Positions 18,135 to 27,246 of a DNA stretch of 64,000 bases are shown piece by piece. The stretch covers positions 1 through 64,000 of the forward strand of contig NZ_JNFB01000040.1 of NCBI RefSeq assembly GCF_000766145.1. Direction: 5' to 3'. Under the pieces are notes generated by a model that worked only from the letters and a program-made list of their open reading frames with translations, was not told the DNA's origin and ran no database searches. A program made the position numbers and the translations under genes. Positions within the stretch are counted from its first letter, which is position 1, and each line of letters opens with the position of its first letter. The DNA is from Paenilisteria newyorkensis (GTDB taxonomy: Bacteria; Bacillota; Bacilli; Lactobacillales; Listeriaceae).

Positions 18135-19901
18135 TTATTTGACTTGATAGAGAATTGTGGAATTATTTGTATAGTTTCCTTTTGATTCTGATATTTGAAC
18201 TTTAATTTGATTACCGCGAACGAGTTTGATTGGAATGCTGAAATTTCTAGTGACCCCTTTGATTAGTTTTTGTTCGGGAGCTATTGGTTTGCCTGCTAGA
18301 TTTGTGATTCGGATGTATTTCGTTTTTGTTTCGTCGGCGTTCCAAATGATGGTTCCTCGTATCGCTTTATTGGAATAAGTAATCGATTTTAGCGTGGTTC
18401 CGATGTAATTTCTAGCGGTTTGATGGATTTTGCCGTTGTTTTTGTTGTTATTTAGAAACAGGAGTTGTAGGGCGTCTTTTTTGCTAGTGGAGGAACCGTC
18501 GACCATGCTTCCTAGATTTGTGCTGCGAATGTTGTTGTTAAAAACGCTTAGTAGTGCGGTTGGGTAGTAGGCAGTGCGCTTGTTTTCTGTTACTGGGACT
18601 TCGCGGACATTGATGAGTGAGCGGTAGTAATTGTTGATTTTACCGACGATTCGGAAGTTGTTGGATTGAATGGTGATGCCGTTTAGAAGCGCTGTATCAC
18701 TTATTCCTGCAAAAATTCGGATGGGATAATCGATGTTTCTTGATGTGAAGTTGTTCCCTGTGAGAACGATGCCTTTTGGTCTGGTTAAGGTATTGCTTTT
18801 ACGCATATTGGTTGTGAAAAAAGCGAATGTATCCGGACTGTCGATGTTGATGGTGTTGCCTTGATATAGGGCATATTGAGTACCGCTTGCTCTCAGGGCT
18901 GTGTACCTCGTATAGTTTGGAACCGCTTTGAGGCGCCATTTTTTTGCGATTAGTGGGTTATTGGGATTGACTTTGTTTGCTCCGGCGGATAAGTTGATTC
19001 GGTTGTTTTTAACGGTGATGTACTGATTGGCTGGGCCGTAGCTGTCGATTGCGGCGTCTTGCATGCTGTCTAAGGTTTCACCGCTTTTTTTGACTGCATC
19101 GTAGTGGTAACTGCCGTAGCGCTGCATCCAATCGATGACTTGATTGTTGTAAATTGTGATGCCGCTGTTTCCGTAGTACATCACAATGCCAGTTCTGCCA
19201 AGGTTTTTTAGGCGGTTATTGGTGAGTGTGATGTTGTCTGAGTAGGTGAGTGAAATGCCGCTTTGTAAGCCTGAATTTAAGAGTTGGCTATTTTGAATCG
19301 TGACGTTTTTTGCTTTGGCGATGTTGATGATACTCGTACCGACATTGTTCGCATTGAAGATCATGTTGGAAATTTTGATATTTGTTTTTAGCGCTTTCTT
19401 GGTGGTGGCTTTGTAACCCGCCGCAGTCTCTGCTTTTGTCGTCATCCCGATATTCAGCAGGTTGTCTTGATAAAAATTAGTGGGATTGGTTAAGTAGTTG
19501 AATTTCGATATCGTCGGATTATATTGTAGGGTAAAATTTTGTAGGATTATATTCGTAGCAGATTCTTGGCTTGTTGGTGTCGAATCTGTAGTCATTGGGG
19601 CGTTGTTCATGGTTAGCGTTGTCGCTGTGGGGGTGGAGTTTGGGCCGGTTAAAACGATATTTGATTTTAAAATAATTTTCCCGTTTATATAAAATAAGCC
19701 GGCTGGTAATGTTACTTGTTTTGCTTTTGTTGTTGAGGCTTGGTTAATTGCAGCTTGCAATACCTTACCGTTTTGCGTTGCGATTTCTGGCGTCGTGCCT
19801 TTTGTTAATGGTATAATTTCGGCCTTAGCTATTTGGGGAATAAGGATGACAAGTGTCAAGCTAATAATAAATCCTGTGATATACGTGATGGTTTTCTTCA
19901 T
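18135..19901 (-). CDS. Secreted right-handed beta-helix protein
   Basis: A 588-residue exported protein. The signal peptide is about residues 1-27 (MKKTITYITGFIISLTLVIL, cleavage after AKA). The body consists of parallel beta-helix rungs with alternating hydrophobic and Asn residues, such as NITLTNNRLKNL, ITIYNNQVIDW and ITVKNNRINL (about 100-480), as in pectate-lyase-like and glycosidase proteins. The C-terminal ~100 residues look like a small beta domain. There is no LPXTG, GW or LysM anchor, so it is probably released. Polysaccharide lyase or hydrolase activity is possible, but no catalytic set is recognised. The ATG at 19901 has GGTGG upstream. Confidence 0.8.
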   Translation of the reverse strand: MKKTITYITGFIISLTLVILIPQIAKAEIIPLTKGTTPEIATQNGKVLQAAINQASTTKAKQVTLPAGLFYINGKIILKSNIVLTGPNSTPTATTLTMNNAPMTTDSTPTSQESATNIILQNFTLQYNPTISKFNYLTNPTNFYQDNLLNIGMTTKAETAAGYKATTKKALKTNIKISNMIFNANNVGTSIINIAKAKNVTIQNSQLLNSGLQSGISLTYSDNITLTNNRLKNLGRTGIVMYYGNSGITIYNNQVIDWMQRYGSYHYDAVKKSGETLDSMQDAAIDSYGPANQYITVKNNRINLSAGANKVNPNNPLIAKKWRLKAVPNYTRYTALRASGTQYALYQGNTINIDSPDTFAFFTTNMRKSNTLTRPKGIVLTGNNFTSRNIDYPIRIFAGISDTALLNGITIQSNNFRIVGKINNYYRSLINVREVPVTENKRTAYYPTALLSVFNNNIRSTNLGSMVDGSSTSKKDALQLLFLNNNKNNGKIHQTARNYIGTTLKSITYSNKAIRGTIIWNADETKTKYIRITNLAGKPIAPEQKLIKGVTRNFSIPIKLVRGNQIKVQISESKGNYTNNSTILYQVK

Positions 19902-19959
19902 TTGAACCACCGCTTTCTTTAAATGTGTCGAAATTGTGTCTTTTACCTTAATATACCGC

Positions 19960-20006
19960 AAAAAAATACATTCCAAACACACAAAATCGTGTTTGGAATG
20001 TATTTT
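19960..20006. terminator. Terminator between the OppA-like and beta-helix genes
   Basis: AATACATTCCAAACAC and GTGTTTGGAATGTATT form a perfect 16-base stem around ACAAAATC, with A and T runs outside. It ends the OppA-like gene on the minus strand. Confidence 0.93.
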
Positions 20007-20009
20007 TCT

Positions 20010-21665
20010 TTACTTATTATCTTTTGACATCCATTTGTAATTCTCGGAACCGATTGGGTACGCGATGTAATCTTGTAGTGCTGCTTTTTGGAGATACGCG
20101 CGTCCGCCTTGGTATAGTGGCACTAATGTCGCGTTATCCTTGAGCAAAATTTGTTCGGCTTTTAGGAGTGCTTCCCAGCGTTTTTCGGGGTCATTGGATA
20201 GTGATCCTTTTGCGCCTAGTACTAATTTGTCGTACTCTGCGTTAGAAAAACCGGTGTGATTTCCTGGGCTGTCTGTTAGGAAGAGGTTCAGATATGTGAG
20301 TGGATCTGAGTAGTCTCCGCCCCATCCGCCGAGTAACATTTCGTAGTCTTGACTAACATCGGCTACAAAGCTTGCTTTTTGTGTGACTGTTTTGATGTTG
20401 ACGGTCAAGCCTGGTAGATTTTTTTGGAGCTGGTCTTGCATGAACTCTGTTTGTTGTTTTTGCAAGGATGAGTCGCCGGCTGTTAAGGCAATGGTTAGGC
20501 CTGATTTGCCGATTTCTTTTAACCCTGATTCCCAGTATTTCTTGGCTTCTGTTGGATTATAACTTAGGAGATCGCCGTTTTGTTCGCGGAAATCTTCTTT
20601 TGTTTTTGGATCAAACATGATTTTAGCTGGTACGTTTCCGTTTAGTACGGCTGAACCATTGGCAAGTAAGCGGTCTACCATCGATTGTTTATCGATTGCC
20701 ATGGCTAAGGCGCGGCGGATATTGACGTTTGCTAAATCGGTTTTCTGGCCATCTTTGCCTTGATTCATCTTGAGGTAGACGGAGCGTCCTGTGAAGGTCT
20801 TGTTGAAATCGGGATCGTCTTTGTATTTGGAAACGAATTCGCCGTCAAGTTCGATGCGATCTAGTTTATCTGTTGTGTATAGATTTAACGCCTGATTCGT
20901 GTCTTTTACAACCTGAACGTGGATTTTATTCGCTTTCACGTTCTTTTTGTCCCAGTATTTGTTGTTTTTAACGTAATCCCACGTTTTTTCCGTGCCGTCC
21001 CAGTTTTCTAGTTTGAATGGGCCGTTGGAAATCAAGTTTTCGCTAGATAGAGCGTAGCGGTCGCCTTGGCTCTCGATGTACGCTTGGTTTTGTGGGAAGA
21101 ACGTGCCGGTTGTGAGCAAGTCTTTGAAAATCGGTACTGGATTTTCGAGCTCGACTTGTAGCGTTTTGTCGTCTAGTGCTTTGACGCCGAGCTGATCTGG
21201 ATCCATATCACCTTTTAAAATTTGCGTCGCGTTCTTCACGATTTCTTCCATCTGCGGACCATATGCAGCGGCTGATTTCGGATCAACGACTTTTTTCCAT
21301 GCGTATTCGAAATCGGCGGCGGTTACTGGTGTTCCGTTCGACCACTCGGCATCTTCGCGAATTTTGAAAATCAGCGTTTTACCGCCGTCCTTTTCTTCTG
21401 GTTCTGCGGCAGCCATGGCGAGTGCCGGTTTGCCATCTTTATCTAAACGGTATAATCCTTCATATACTTGATTGATTGCTTTAAAACTGACGCTATTGTC
21501 CGCGGTCGTTGGATTCACGCCCGGTATTTCGCCTGTTTCCATGATGTTAATCGTACTGCTTTCTTTTTTCTCCGTGTCTTTTACTGCATCTTTTGACTGA
21601 CAAGCGGCAAGTAATACAAGTCCTAAAAGCATTAGGACGCCTAACATTTTTTTGCGCAAAATCAT
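20010..21665 (-). CDS. Peptide ABC transporter substrate-binding lipoprotein (OppA family)
   Basis: A 551-residue lipoprotein binding oligopeptides outside the membrane. The lipobox LLAAC puts the lipidated Cys at residue 22. The SBP_bac_5 body follows, with EDAEWSNGTPVTAADFEYAW near 90 and the NVNIRRALAMAIDKQ segment. AAAGGGGGAC precedes the ATG. It stands alone, without permease genes, as does lmo2569 in L. monocytogenes (from memory), so it probably works with a shared Opp permease or acts as a signalling/pheromone binder. Confidence 0.92.
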   Translation of the reverse strand: MILRKKMLGVLMLLGLVLLAACQSKDAVKDTEKKESSTINIMETGEIPGVNPTTADNSVSFKAINQVYEGLYRLDKDGKPALAMAAAEPEEKDGGKTLIFKIREDAEWSNGTPVTAADFEYAWKKVVDPKSAAAYGPQMEEIVKNATQILKGDMDPDQLGVKALDDKTLQVELENPVPIFKDLLTTGTFFPQNQAYIESQGDRYALSSENLISNGPFKLENWDGTEKTWDYVKNNKYWDKKNVKANKIHVQVVKDTNQALNLYTTDKLDRIELDGEFVSKYKDDPDFNKTFTGRSVYLKMNQGKDGQKTDLANVNIRRALAMAIDKQSMVDRLLANGSAVLNGNVPAKIMFDPKTKEDFREQNGDLLSYNPTEAKKYWESGLKEIGKSGLTIALTAGDSSLQKQQTEFMQDQLQKNLPGLTVNIKTVTQKASFVADVSQDYEMLLGGWGGDYSDPLTYLNLFLTDSPGNHTGFSNAEYDKLVLGAKGSLSNDPEKRWEALLKAEQILLKDNATLVPLYQGGRAYLQKAALQDYIAYPIGSENYKWMSKDNK

Positions 21666-21699
21666 GTCCCCCTTTGTGTTTTGGCCGAAAAAAAAGCCC

Positions 21700-22018
21700 A
21701 GAGAAATTGGGACATCAGCGACTTAGTAGAAACTGTATTTTAAAACGCCTAACCCAATTCTTCGGGTAAGACCCTACATACGGCTCCAAACAAATTGAGC
21801 GAAAGCGTTTGTATTCAGGAGATTCGGTGGAACCCGGAAGCGGAGCGTACTTGTGTACGTGATGACTGAAAACAGGGAGGGGGTAGTTTTCCCGACCATG
21901 TAAGAAGTTAAGCGTAGCAAGTATTGCGTAGCCGAACCGGAAGTCCGCCGAATCTCCTGAATGCGAGCGCTTGTCGCCAATTTACTAAGGCTATGATCCA
22001 ACTCTCTTTGGCTTTATT
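21700..22018. repeat. Large palindromic repeat element, copy 1
   Basis: A gene-free stretch of about 320 bases. Arms of about 40 bases (21791-21830 and 21945-21984; shared core TTCAGGAGATTCGG) enclose a conserved centre with the hairpin GCGTAC-ttgt-GTACGTG (about 21845-21861). The centre and left flank recur at 61612-61946, and the centre also at 34760-34921. Open frames here are by-products of the palindrome. Flanking 21666-21699 and 22019-22055 show nothing else. Confidence 0.8.
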
Positions 22019-22055
22019 AAACCATAAACTGTATTCATTGTAAACTGGAACTGTA

Positions 22056-22670
22056 CTATTTTTTATTTAAGTAGACGCCTGATCCGACGATGATAATAGT
22101 CATCGATAGTAGCGCTGCAAGCATGATAATAGAGGGATCGTTGAACATGAAGATGCCGAGAAGTAGAAATGTAAATCCGACTACTGACAACGTTATAACA
22201 GTTATTTTTCTCAAACTATTTCGTGATCTTGCGTCTATCTTTTTAAAGCCGATGAGTGTGAGCCATAAGAATATTTTTTTGGAATTTGAAAGGTACATTG
22301 CGGTCAGGACTAGGAGCGCTCCAACAAGTAATAGGCTGTAGCGGCCTGTTGGGATTTCGTAGCCTAGACTGAACAGGATAATCGTCACCTGAATGATTGC
22401 GAGTAGGATTAGTAATGCGTAGAACATGTACTCAAACTCCAAACGATTATCTGGTTTTACTTTCTCTTTCCCGTAGTATTCTGTGCCGGTAAACATCACC
22501 ATAAGGAAAGGAATTAAAATTAAGCCAAGCCATTTTTGGACGAACATATCGGGTGAAAAATCCGTTCCAAAATGTACCGCTACCTCGCTTGGGAGTAAGG
22601 GATACGTTGCTAAGGTTAAAACTAGTGTCGCAAAAATAACCATGCTTGGAAACATTCCAATTCTTTTCAT
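22056..22670 (-). CDS. DUF1648-containing membrane protein (SdpI/YhfI-like)
   Basis: A 204-residue protein with about six membrane helices. The segment YPLLPSEVAVHFGTDFSPD after the first helix is the DUF1648 signature, found in SdpI-type immunity/sensor proteins and many uncharacterised membrane proteins. The C-terminal half has paired hydrophobic helices ending GVYLNKK. It starts 22 bases after the nicotinamidase gene stop, with a GAGG-type site, and may be cotranscribed. Function unknown. Confidence 0.75.
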   Translation of the reverse strand: MKRIGMFPSMVIFATLVLTLATYPLLPSEVAVHFGTDFSPDMFVQKWLGLILIPFLMVMFTGTEYYGKEKVKPDNRLEFEYMFYALLILLAIIQVTIILFSLGYEIPTGRYSLLLVGALLVLTAMYLSNSKKIFLWLTLIGFKKIDARSRNSLRKITVITLSVVGFTFLLLGIFMFNDPSIIMLAALLSMTIIIVGSGVYLNKK

Positions 22671-22692
22671 TCGTCTCGCCTCTTTCCTACAT

Positions 22693-23328
22693 TTAAATTT
22701 GGCGATACGCGGCTAATTCAGCTCGGTCCTTGGCTATCCTGACGTTTTTTAGCGTTCCTAGATGCGCTGCTGTGTCGTGATAACCGCGCTCTGTCAAAGC
22801 ACGCGTCGCAGGCAAATATACAACAACCGCGAAACCTGCTCGTGAAAGCTGTTCCACCGTCGTTTTTACACAAAAATCAAAGGCTAATCCTCCAACAATA
22901 ACAAGGTCTACTTCTCGCTCTCGCAGGAATTCAATCACACCGGTCGACAGGTTTTCGCGAATATCGTGATAACACGCGCCGTATGGATGCAAATCTGGCT
23001 CCATTCCTTTCCAAACAAAAAGATCGTATTCGGATGGGTGCGGCATGTCGTCTAATAGTTCAAAGCCTGGCGTACCTGGCACGCAATGTTTCACCCAAGT
23101 GAGGTCAGCGTCTGGAAACTCGAGTGGCGCCAACATTTCTTCGGGCTCCGTGACGGTCCAAACGGCTTGTTCGGGATGCGCGTCTTTACTGCCAATGCGA
23201 ATGCTGCCCATCGTCGCCATAAATTGTAGTTCCGGCACGATGAGATGGCCTTCTGGAACGGGAAGTTCTTCTGGGCAAAGTGGCGTGAAACCTTTTTGTA
23301 CGTCGACATCAAAAGTTGCTATTTTCAT
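22693..23328 (-). CDS. Nicotinamidase / isochorismatase-family cysteine hydrolase
   Basis: A 211-residue hydrolase of the PncA type, deamidating nicotinamide to nicotinate for NAD salvage. The catalytic triad D9 (DVQKGF), K107 (VWKGME) and C153 (FDFCVKTT) is present. So are the metal ligands D49 and H51 (SKDAHPEQ) and H81 (VKHCVPGTPG). All match PncA spacing, so nicotinamidase is more likely than isochorismatase. It sits 6 bases after the DHFR-like gene in a small operon. Confidence 0.85.
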   Translation of the reverse strand: MKIATFDVDVQKGFTPLCPEELPVPEGHLIVPELQFMATMGSIRIGSKDAHPEQAVWTVTEPEEMLAPLEFPDADLTWVKHCVPGTPGFELLDDMPHPSEYDLFVWKGMEPDLHPYGACYHDIRENLSTGVIEFLREREVDLVIVGGLAFDFCVKTTVEQLSRAGFAVVVYLPATRALTERGYHDTAAHLGTLKNVRIAKDRAELAAYRQI

Positions 23329-23334
23329 GATTCA

Positions 23335-23853
23335 TTACTCCTTTTTGCGATACGTCATCTGTGTAAACTGGCCAAATTTTACAACTTCTTCGAGATGTAG
23401 AAGCTCTCGTGCGCCTTTTTCAAAGAGTGGTGTGCCGTCTCCGAGAATAATCGGGGCAACTGTGATGATGAAGCGGTCGATTTGATTTTCTTCGAGGAAC
23501 TTTTTCACTAACTGGGCGCCACCGACAAGCCAGATGCTCTTGCCTTCTGTGGTTTCGAGCCAATTTTTAACGGAACCATTTACAAACGCGGCGTATTCGT
23601 CTTTTGTACCCGCTTTTTCATTGGAAAAAACATAAACGTGCTTCTTGCTGTATGGAAATGTGTCGGTGAGCGTGAATAATTGTTTGTAGGTTGTGTGGCC
23701 CATCACGACGGTATCGATTTCATCTAGAAATGTTGTGTAGCCGTTATCGCCTTTTCCTTCAATCTCTTCTAACCAGCCGACACTCCCGGATTCGTCTGCT
23801 ATATATCCGTCTAAACTCATGGCTATGAATAGGTCAATTCGTTTTTCTGTCAT
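23335..23853 (-). CDS. Dihydrofolate reductase-like (RibD C-terminal fold) protein
   Basis: A 172-residue protein of the RibD_C/DHFR-like family (YyaP/YwjB type). RIDLFIAMSLDGYIAD is the usual N-terminus, VVMGHTTYKQL the nucleotide-binding turn and IWLVGGAQLVKKFLEE the second one. It is probably an NADPH-dependent reductase with unknown substrate. I take the ATG at 23853; a TTG three codons earlier is nearer the AAGGGA site and remains possible. The gene overlaps the end of the upstream oxidoreductase by about 20 bases. Confidence 0.85.
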   Translation of the reverse strand: MTEKRIDLFIAMSLDGYIADESGSVGWLEEIEGKGDNGYTTFLDEIDTVVMGHTTYKQLFTLTDTFPYSKKHVYVFSNEKAGTKDEYAAFVNGSVKNWLETTEGKSIWLVGGAQLVKKFLEENQIDRFIITVAPIILGDGTPLFEKGARELLHLEEVVKFGQFTQMTYRKKE

Positions 23854-24868
23854 CCTGATCAAATCCCTTCACTACTAGTTTTCCGATTGATTTTCCTGAT
23901 TCTAAAATGCGGTGTGCTTCTTTTATGGTCGTCGCGTTGATCGGTGTTAAGGTTTGGTTTAAGGTTGATTTTAAAAAGCCGGCTTCGAATAGCTGCGTGG
24001 CCTTTGTTAGAATGTCGTGTTGGCGTACTTTATCTGGCGTATTGTATTTGGAGCGGGTAAACATGAATTCGTAGCTCACCGTCACGCTTTTATCTTTGAT
24101 GAGGCTCATAGATACTGGGTTTTGGAGCTCTACGATGGAGCAAATATGACCTTGTGGCAAAATAATTTCTTGCATCGCATCCCAGTAGGCGTCCGTGTTA
24201 TGTAGGCATAAAATATAGTCTACACCGTCAAAACCGAGTGCTTTTAACTGTGGCAAAAGTGGCTCGCGATGATTGATGATATGCGTCGCGCCTTGCTGTT
24301 TGGACCAAGTAACGGTCTCGTCTCGCGATGCCGTCGTGATGACTTCCAAACCAGCCCATGCGGCGAGTTGCGTTGCGATGGAACCGACACCACCTGAGCC
24401 GTTGATGATAAGGAGCGGTTTCCCAGCATCGGCGTCAGGGTCAATACGGATTCGGTCGAATAGGGCTTCCCACGCGGTGATTAGCGTAAGTGGCATGGCA
24501 GCGGCTTCTTCGAGGGATAAATTGGCTGGTTTCGCGCCGACTAGATGTTCATCGACAAGTTGGAATTCGGCGTAACTTCCTGGTCGCGTCACATCGCCTG
24601 CGTAGTAAACGGTATCGCCAACTTGGAATAATTCGACGGCGTCACCGATTTCTGTCACAATTCCGACCGCGTCCCAACCGAGAATTCGCGGTGTTTCTTC
24701 CAAGGTGCTTTTCGGCGCGCGTAGTTTTGTGTCGACGGGATTGACTGATATCGCTTGAATTTGGACGAGTAGATCGGGTCCGCTAGCTTTTGGTGTTTCG
24801 GTTGTGAGATCTAAGAAACTTTCTTCGGCTTCGATTGGTAAATATTCGTATAGTCCTACTATTTTCAT
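23834..24868 (-). CDS. Zinc-type alcohol dehydrogenase / quinone oxidoreductase-like protein
   Basis: A 344-residue MDR-superfamily reductase. It has a GroES-like N-terminal domain (NPVDTKLRAP, ILGWDAVGIVTEIG) and a Rossmann domain with INGSGGVGSIATQLA (about 155-169). No zinc-binding Cys/His set is visible, consistent with the quinone-oxidoreductase/YogA-like ZADH group rather than true zinc enzymes. It probably uses NADPH to reduce quinones or enones. First gene of the oxidoreductase-DHFR-nicotinamidase cluster. Confidence 0.88.
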   Translation of the reverse strand: MKIVGLYEYLPIEAEESFLDLTTETPKASGPDLLVQIQAISVNPVDTKLRAPKSTLEETPRILGWDAVGIVTEIGDAVELFQVGDTVYYAGDVTRPGSYAEFQLVDEHLVGAKPANLSLEEAAAMPLTLITAWEALFDRIRIDPDADAGKPLLIINGSGGVGSIATQLAAWAGLEVITTASRDETVTWSKQQGATHIINHREPLLPQLKALGFDGVDYILCLHNTDAYWDAMQEIILPQGHICSIVELQNPVSMSLIKDKSVTVSYEFMFTRSKYNTPDKVRQHDILTKATQLFEAGFLKSTLNQTLTPINATTIKEAHRILESGKSIGKLVVKGFDQDDRKTN

Positions 24869-24943
24869 TTTTCAACACCTCGCTTTTTATTATTCCCCGT
24901 CTCCTTGGAAATAATGCATGGATTGGGAATTTTTTTGTGGCAT

Positions 24944-24974
24944 TGAAAAAACACGAACGAGGAGGCTCGTGTTA
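24944..24974 (-). terminator. Terminator downstream of the AbiE operon (distal)
   Basis: On the minus strand AACACGA and TTCGTGTT form a stem around a 9-base loop, followed by TTTT. Confidence 0.7.
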
Positions 24975-25001
24975 GACTATAAAAAATGCTTTACATGATG
25001 T

Positions 25002-25040
25002 TTCTCCAAACCTCAGCGTGGTACTTAGGTTTGGAGGATT
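25002..25040 (-). terminator. Terminator overlapping the AbiEii stop codon
   Basis: CTCCAAACCT and AGGTTTGGAG form a perfect 10-base stem. The stop codon of the toxin gene lies inside it, so the 3' end of the coding region doubles as a stem arm. Confidence 0.65.
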
Positions 25041-25849
25041 TTATGAACGCTTGTGATGACCGTCTCAAAAGCAATACCTTTCGCGTATGGAAAACTGGAT
25101 TGATAGGTTCGCCATTGTTTATTCATGGTTGGATCTTGTTGTACATTCTCTAAAATCGAGTCGTAATTCTGCACGGCTTTCGATGTATTTCGATTCGTTG
25201 TTGTCGCGAGCAAACTTTCTCTAAATTGGGTGACGTCAAGCGTGCTTATGCTGGATAGCAAATAAATATCGTAGTAGTCACGTGGTCTTGTATTCGTGAT
25301 TCCGCGCGCCAGAACTGTCTCTACTTTTTCAGCCAAAATGGTTTCTATGGCATAGCCCCAAAATTGAATTTCGCGATTTTCGAAATGTAGTTTATGCGTG
25401 TGCAGGACTTCTTCGGGCACGATGACGTCGCCTGTCACAATATCTAGCTTGAGCGGCATCCTCATTTTTCCGATAATACCAACAAAGGAAACTCGAAAAC
25501 CTGGATAAATATCCTGTTCTCTAATTTCCTTAAAAGTCAGTATTTCAAAAATAACGCCGTCATCGATTTCGATTCCAGCAATGTCCTGAATGATTGTTTG
25601 CAAGTTCTCAATTTCTAGCTGGAGATTCTTTATCGTCGTATCAATATCCATCGTTGCTCTTTGTTCGATGCCTGAAATGGAACCGATTAAGAATCCGCCT
25701 TTAATGATGAACTTCTCTTTGTATGGTGACAGCGATAGCCTTTCTAAAAATCGTTCAAACAGGTAGTTTCTGTAAAGTAGATCGGGGGCTAATCCGCTTG
25801 TTTTTGACTTTGCCATAACTAATGTACGCAGTTTATCTTGATTGATCAT
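25025..25849 (-). CDS. abiEii: AbiEii/AbiGii-type nucleotidyltransferase toxin
   Basis: A 274-residue DUF1814 nucleotidyltransferase, the toxin of a type IV toxin-antitoxin / abortive phage infection system. The motif IIKGGFLIGSIS (49-60) followed by ATMDIDTTI (66-73, catalytic Asp68 and Asp70) is the GSxxxDxD-like site. A later KLDIVTGD gives the third Asp, and RPRDYYDIYLL is the conserved family block. Related toxins add nucleotides to tRNA 3' ends. Its ATG overlaps the antitoxin stop by four bases. Confidence 0.9.
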   Translation of the reverse strand: MINQDKLRTLVMAKSKTSGLAPDLLYRNYLFERFLERLSLSPYKEKFIIKGGFLIGSISGIEQRATMDIDTTIKNLQLEIENLQTIIQDIAGIEIDDGVIFEILTFKEIREQDIYPGFRVSFVGIIGKMRMPLKLDIVTGDVIVPEEVLHTHKLHFENREIQFWGYAIETILAEKVETVLARGITNTRPRDYYDIYLLSSISTLDVTQFRESLLATTTNRNTSKAVQNYDSILENVQQDPTMNKQWRTYQSSFPYAKGIAFETVITSVHKILQT

Positions 25850-26493
25850 AAAAGTACCTCCATGTAGTTTCTTAGAATTTTGTCTACTTTTAGTAATTTG
25901 GCATAGATCATTAATGTGTTTAGGTCCTTGTGTTGTCTTGCGAAATAGCTTTTTAAGGCTGTGGATAGGATTTGAATATCTGTATTATTACGATTGGCGA
26001 GGATGTCGCAGATGGTCTTTTCTTTATCGTATACATAAATTGGGTTGCCGTATGGGCTTTTCATTTCGATTATTCCTGCGTTATATCTTTCTTCCACCGC
26101 TCTTTTTACAGTCATTTGTTCTTTTTCTTTGAGATAGTAGGCATTGTAGTTATTCGGTACGGTGACTGTATAGTTTGATGGGGTGACGTCTGATAAGTCG
26201 TGTAGATAGAGCGCTGTTTCGTGTGAAAAAATGATGTGTGTGTATTTTTTTTGGAGCTCTAGGTAGCGATCGTCTAACTCGTCATGCTTAATATAAATAC
26301 CTCGGCTGATTTTTCTTAGCTTTTGGAATTTCTGTAGGCCTCTTATTTGGGCGGTCGTTATGTCTAGTTCTTTTAATTCTTTAAATGTGATGATGTCTGC
26401 ATGATGGAGTAGCTCTTTTTCAATTTTTTTATAGCTAGCGTTGATGATTTTCTGGCTGGGATAGTAGGTTTCATCGTATTTTCGAATAGCCAT
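25846..26493 (-). CDS. abiEi: AbiEi-family antitoxin / transcriptional regulator
   Basis: A 215-residue antitoxin partner. The N-terminal winged helix (residues about 20-75, TFKELKELDITTAQIRGLQK, then ISRGIYI) and the C-terminal antitoxin domain (FSHETALYLHDL, then YDKEKTICDIL) match AbiEi proteins. These neutralise AbiEii and repress their operon by binding inverted repeats in the promoter. GAGGTGAACCC lies before the ATG. The palindrome at 26535-26573 is the expected operator. Confidence 0.88.
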   Translation of the reverse strand: MAIRKYDETYYPSQKIINASYKKIEKELLHHADIITFKELKELDITTAQIRGLQKFQKLRKISRGIYIKHDELDDRYLELQKKYTHIIFSHETALYLHDLSDVTPSNYTVTVPNNYNAYYLKEKEQMTVKRAVEERYNAGIIEMKSPYGNPIYVYDKEKTICDILANRNNTDIQILSTALKSYFARQHKDLNTLMIYAKLLKVDKILRNYMEVLL

Positions 26494-26534
26494 TTGGGTT
26501 CACCTCTATTCCTTTATGACTTTATTATAGCATG

Positions 26535-26573
26535 AAAAGGACATAAAAAGATATGATTCTTTTATGTCCTTTT
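26535..26573 (-). promoter_or_regulatory. 14-base perfect inverted repeat at the abiE promoter
   Basis: AAAAGGACATAAAA and TTTTATGTCCTTTT flank 11 bases and abut the abiE promoter (minus strand ATGCTATAAT extended -10 at about 26525-26534). Likely the AbiEi operator. As a hairpin with flanking T/A runs it may also terminate the pentitol operon. Confidence 0.65.
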
Positions 26574-26601
26574 TGATTATATAGTGAACATGAAAGAGAA
26601 A

Positions 26602-27246
26602 TTATTTTTTCATGTTATCTATTGCTTCTTCTAGATTTTTGTTTTGAAACAAATAGGAACCTGCTACGAGGATGTCGACGCCTGCTTTTTTGGCTAGTTT
26701 TGCGGTTTCTTGGTTGATGCCGCCGTCTACTTCGATGAGATAGGAATAGTTGTTTTTTGTGCGCCAAGTTGCTAGTTTTTCAATGTTGGTTAGTGTTTCT
26801 GGGAGGAAGCTTTGGCCGCCGAAGCCTGGATTGACGGTCATCTGGAGGATTAGGTCGGCTTCGGATAGGACGGCGGTTAGGCTTTCTGCGGGTGTGCCTG
26901 GATTTAGAACTACGCCTGCTTTTGCGCCGGTTTGCTTGATGGCTTTTAGGGTCGCGTGGATGTGCGGGCAGGCTTCGATGTGGACGGAAATGATGGCGAC
27001 TCCGGCGTTTGCGAAGGCTTGGATGTAGCGTTCTGGTTCGGCGAGCATGAGATGGACGTCGAGTGGGACGCTGGTGCTTTTTGCGATTTGGGCGACCATG
27101 TCGATGCCGAATGTGAGGTTGGGCACAAAATGTCCATCCATCACATCGATGTGCAAGTAATCGACGTCTGCGGATTCCATTCGGTTGATTTCCTCGCCAA
27201 GTTTTAAGTAATCGGCGGCGAGGAGGGATGGCGCGATGTGAGTCAT
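26602..27246 (-). CDS. rpe: Ribulose-phosphate 3-epimerase
   Basis: A 214-residue TIM-barrel enzyme interconverting ribulose 5-phosphate and xylulose 5-phosphate. Motifs: [10 protein letters not shown], the metal/catalytic strand [18 protein letters not shown] (D34), [22 protein letters not shown] and EVDGGI. The ATG overlaps the transketolase stop (ATGA), so the two are translationally coupled; the much longer open frame upstream is a transketolase shadow. Last gene of the long PTS/pentose operon. Confidence 0.95.
   Translation of the reverse strand: MTHIAPSLLAADYLKLGEEINRMESADVDYLHIDVMDGHFVPNLTFGIDMVAQIAKSTSVPLDVHLMLAEPERYIQAFANAGVAIISVHIEACPHIHATLKAIKQTGAKAGVVLNPGTPAESLTAVLSEADLILQMTVNPGFGGQSFLPETLTNIEKLATWRTKNNYSYLIEVDGGINQETAKLAKKAGVDILVAGSYLFQNKNLEEAIDNMKK

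Noticed and set aside
21774-22001. A 75-codon frame between the OppA-like and DUF1648 genes
   Set aside because: Entirely inside palindromic repeat copy 1; a similar spurious frame appears in copy 3 (61652-61972).
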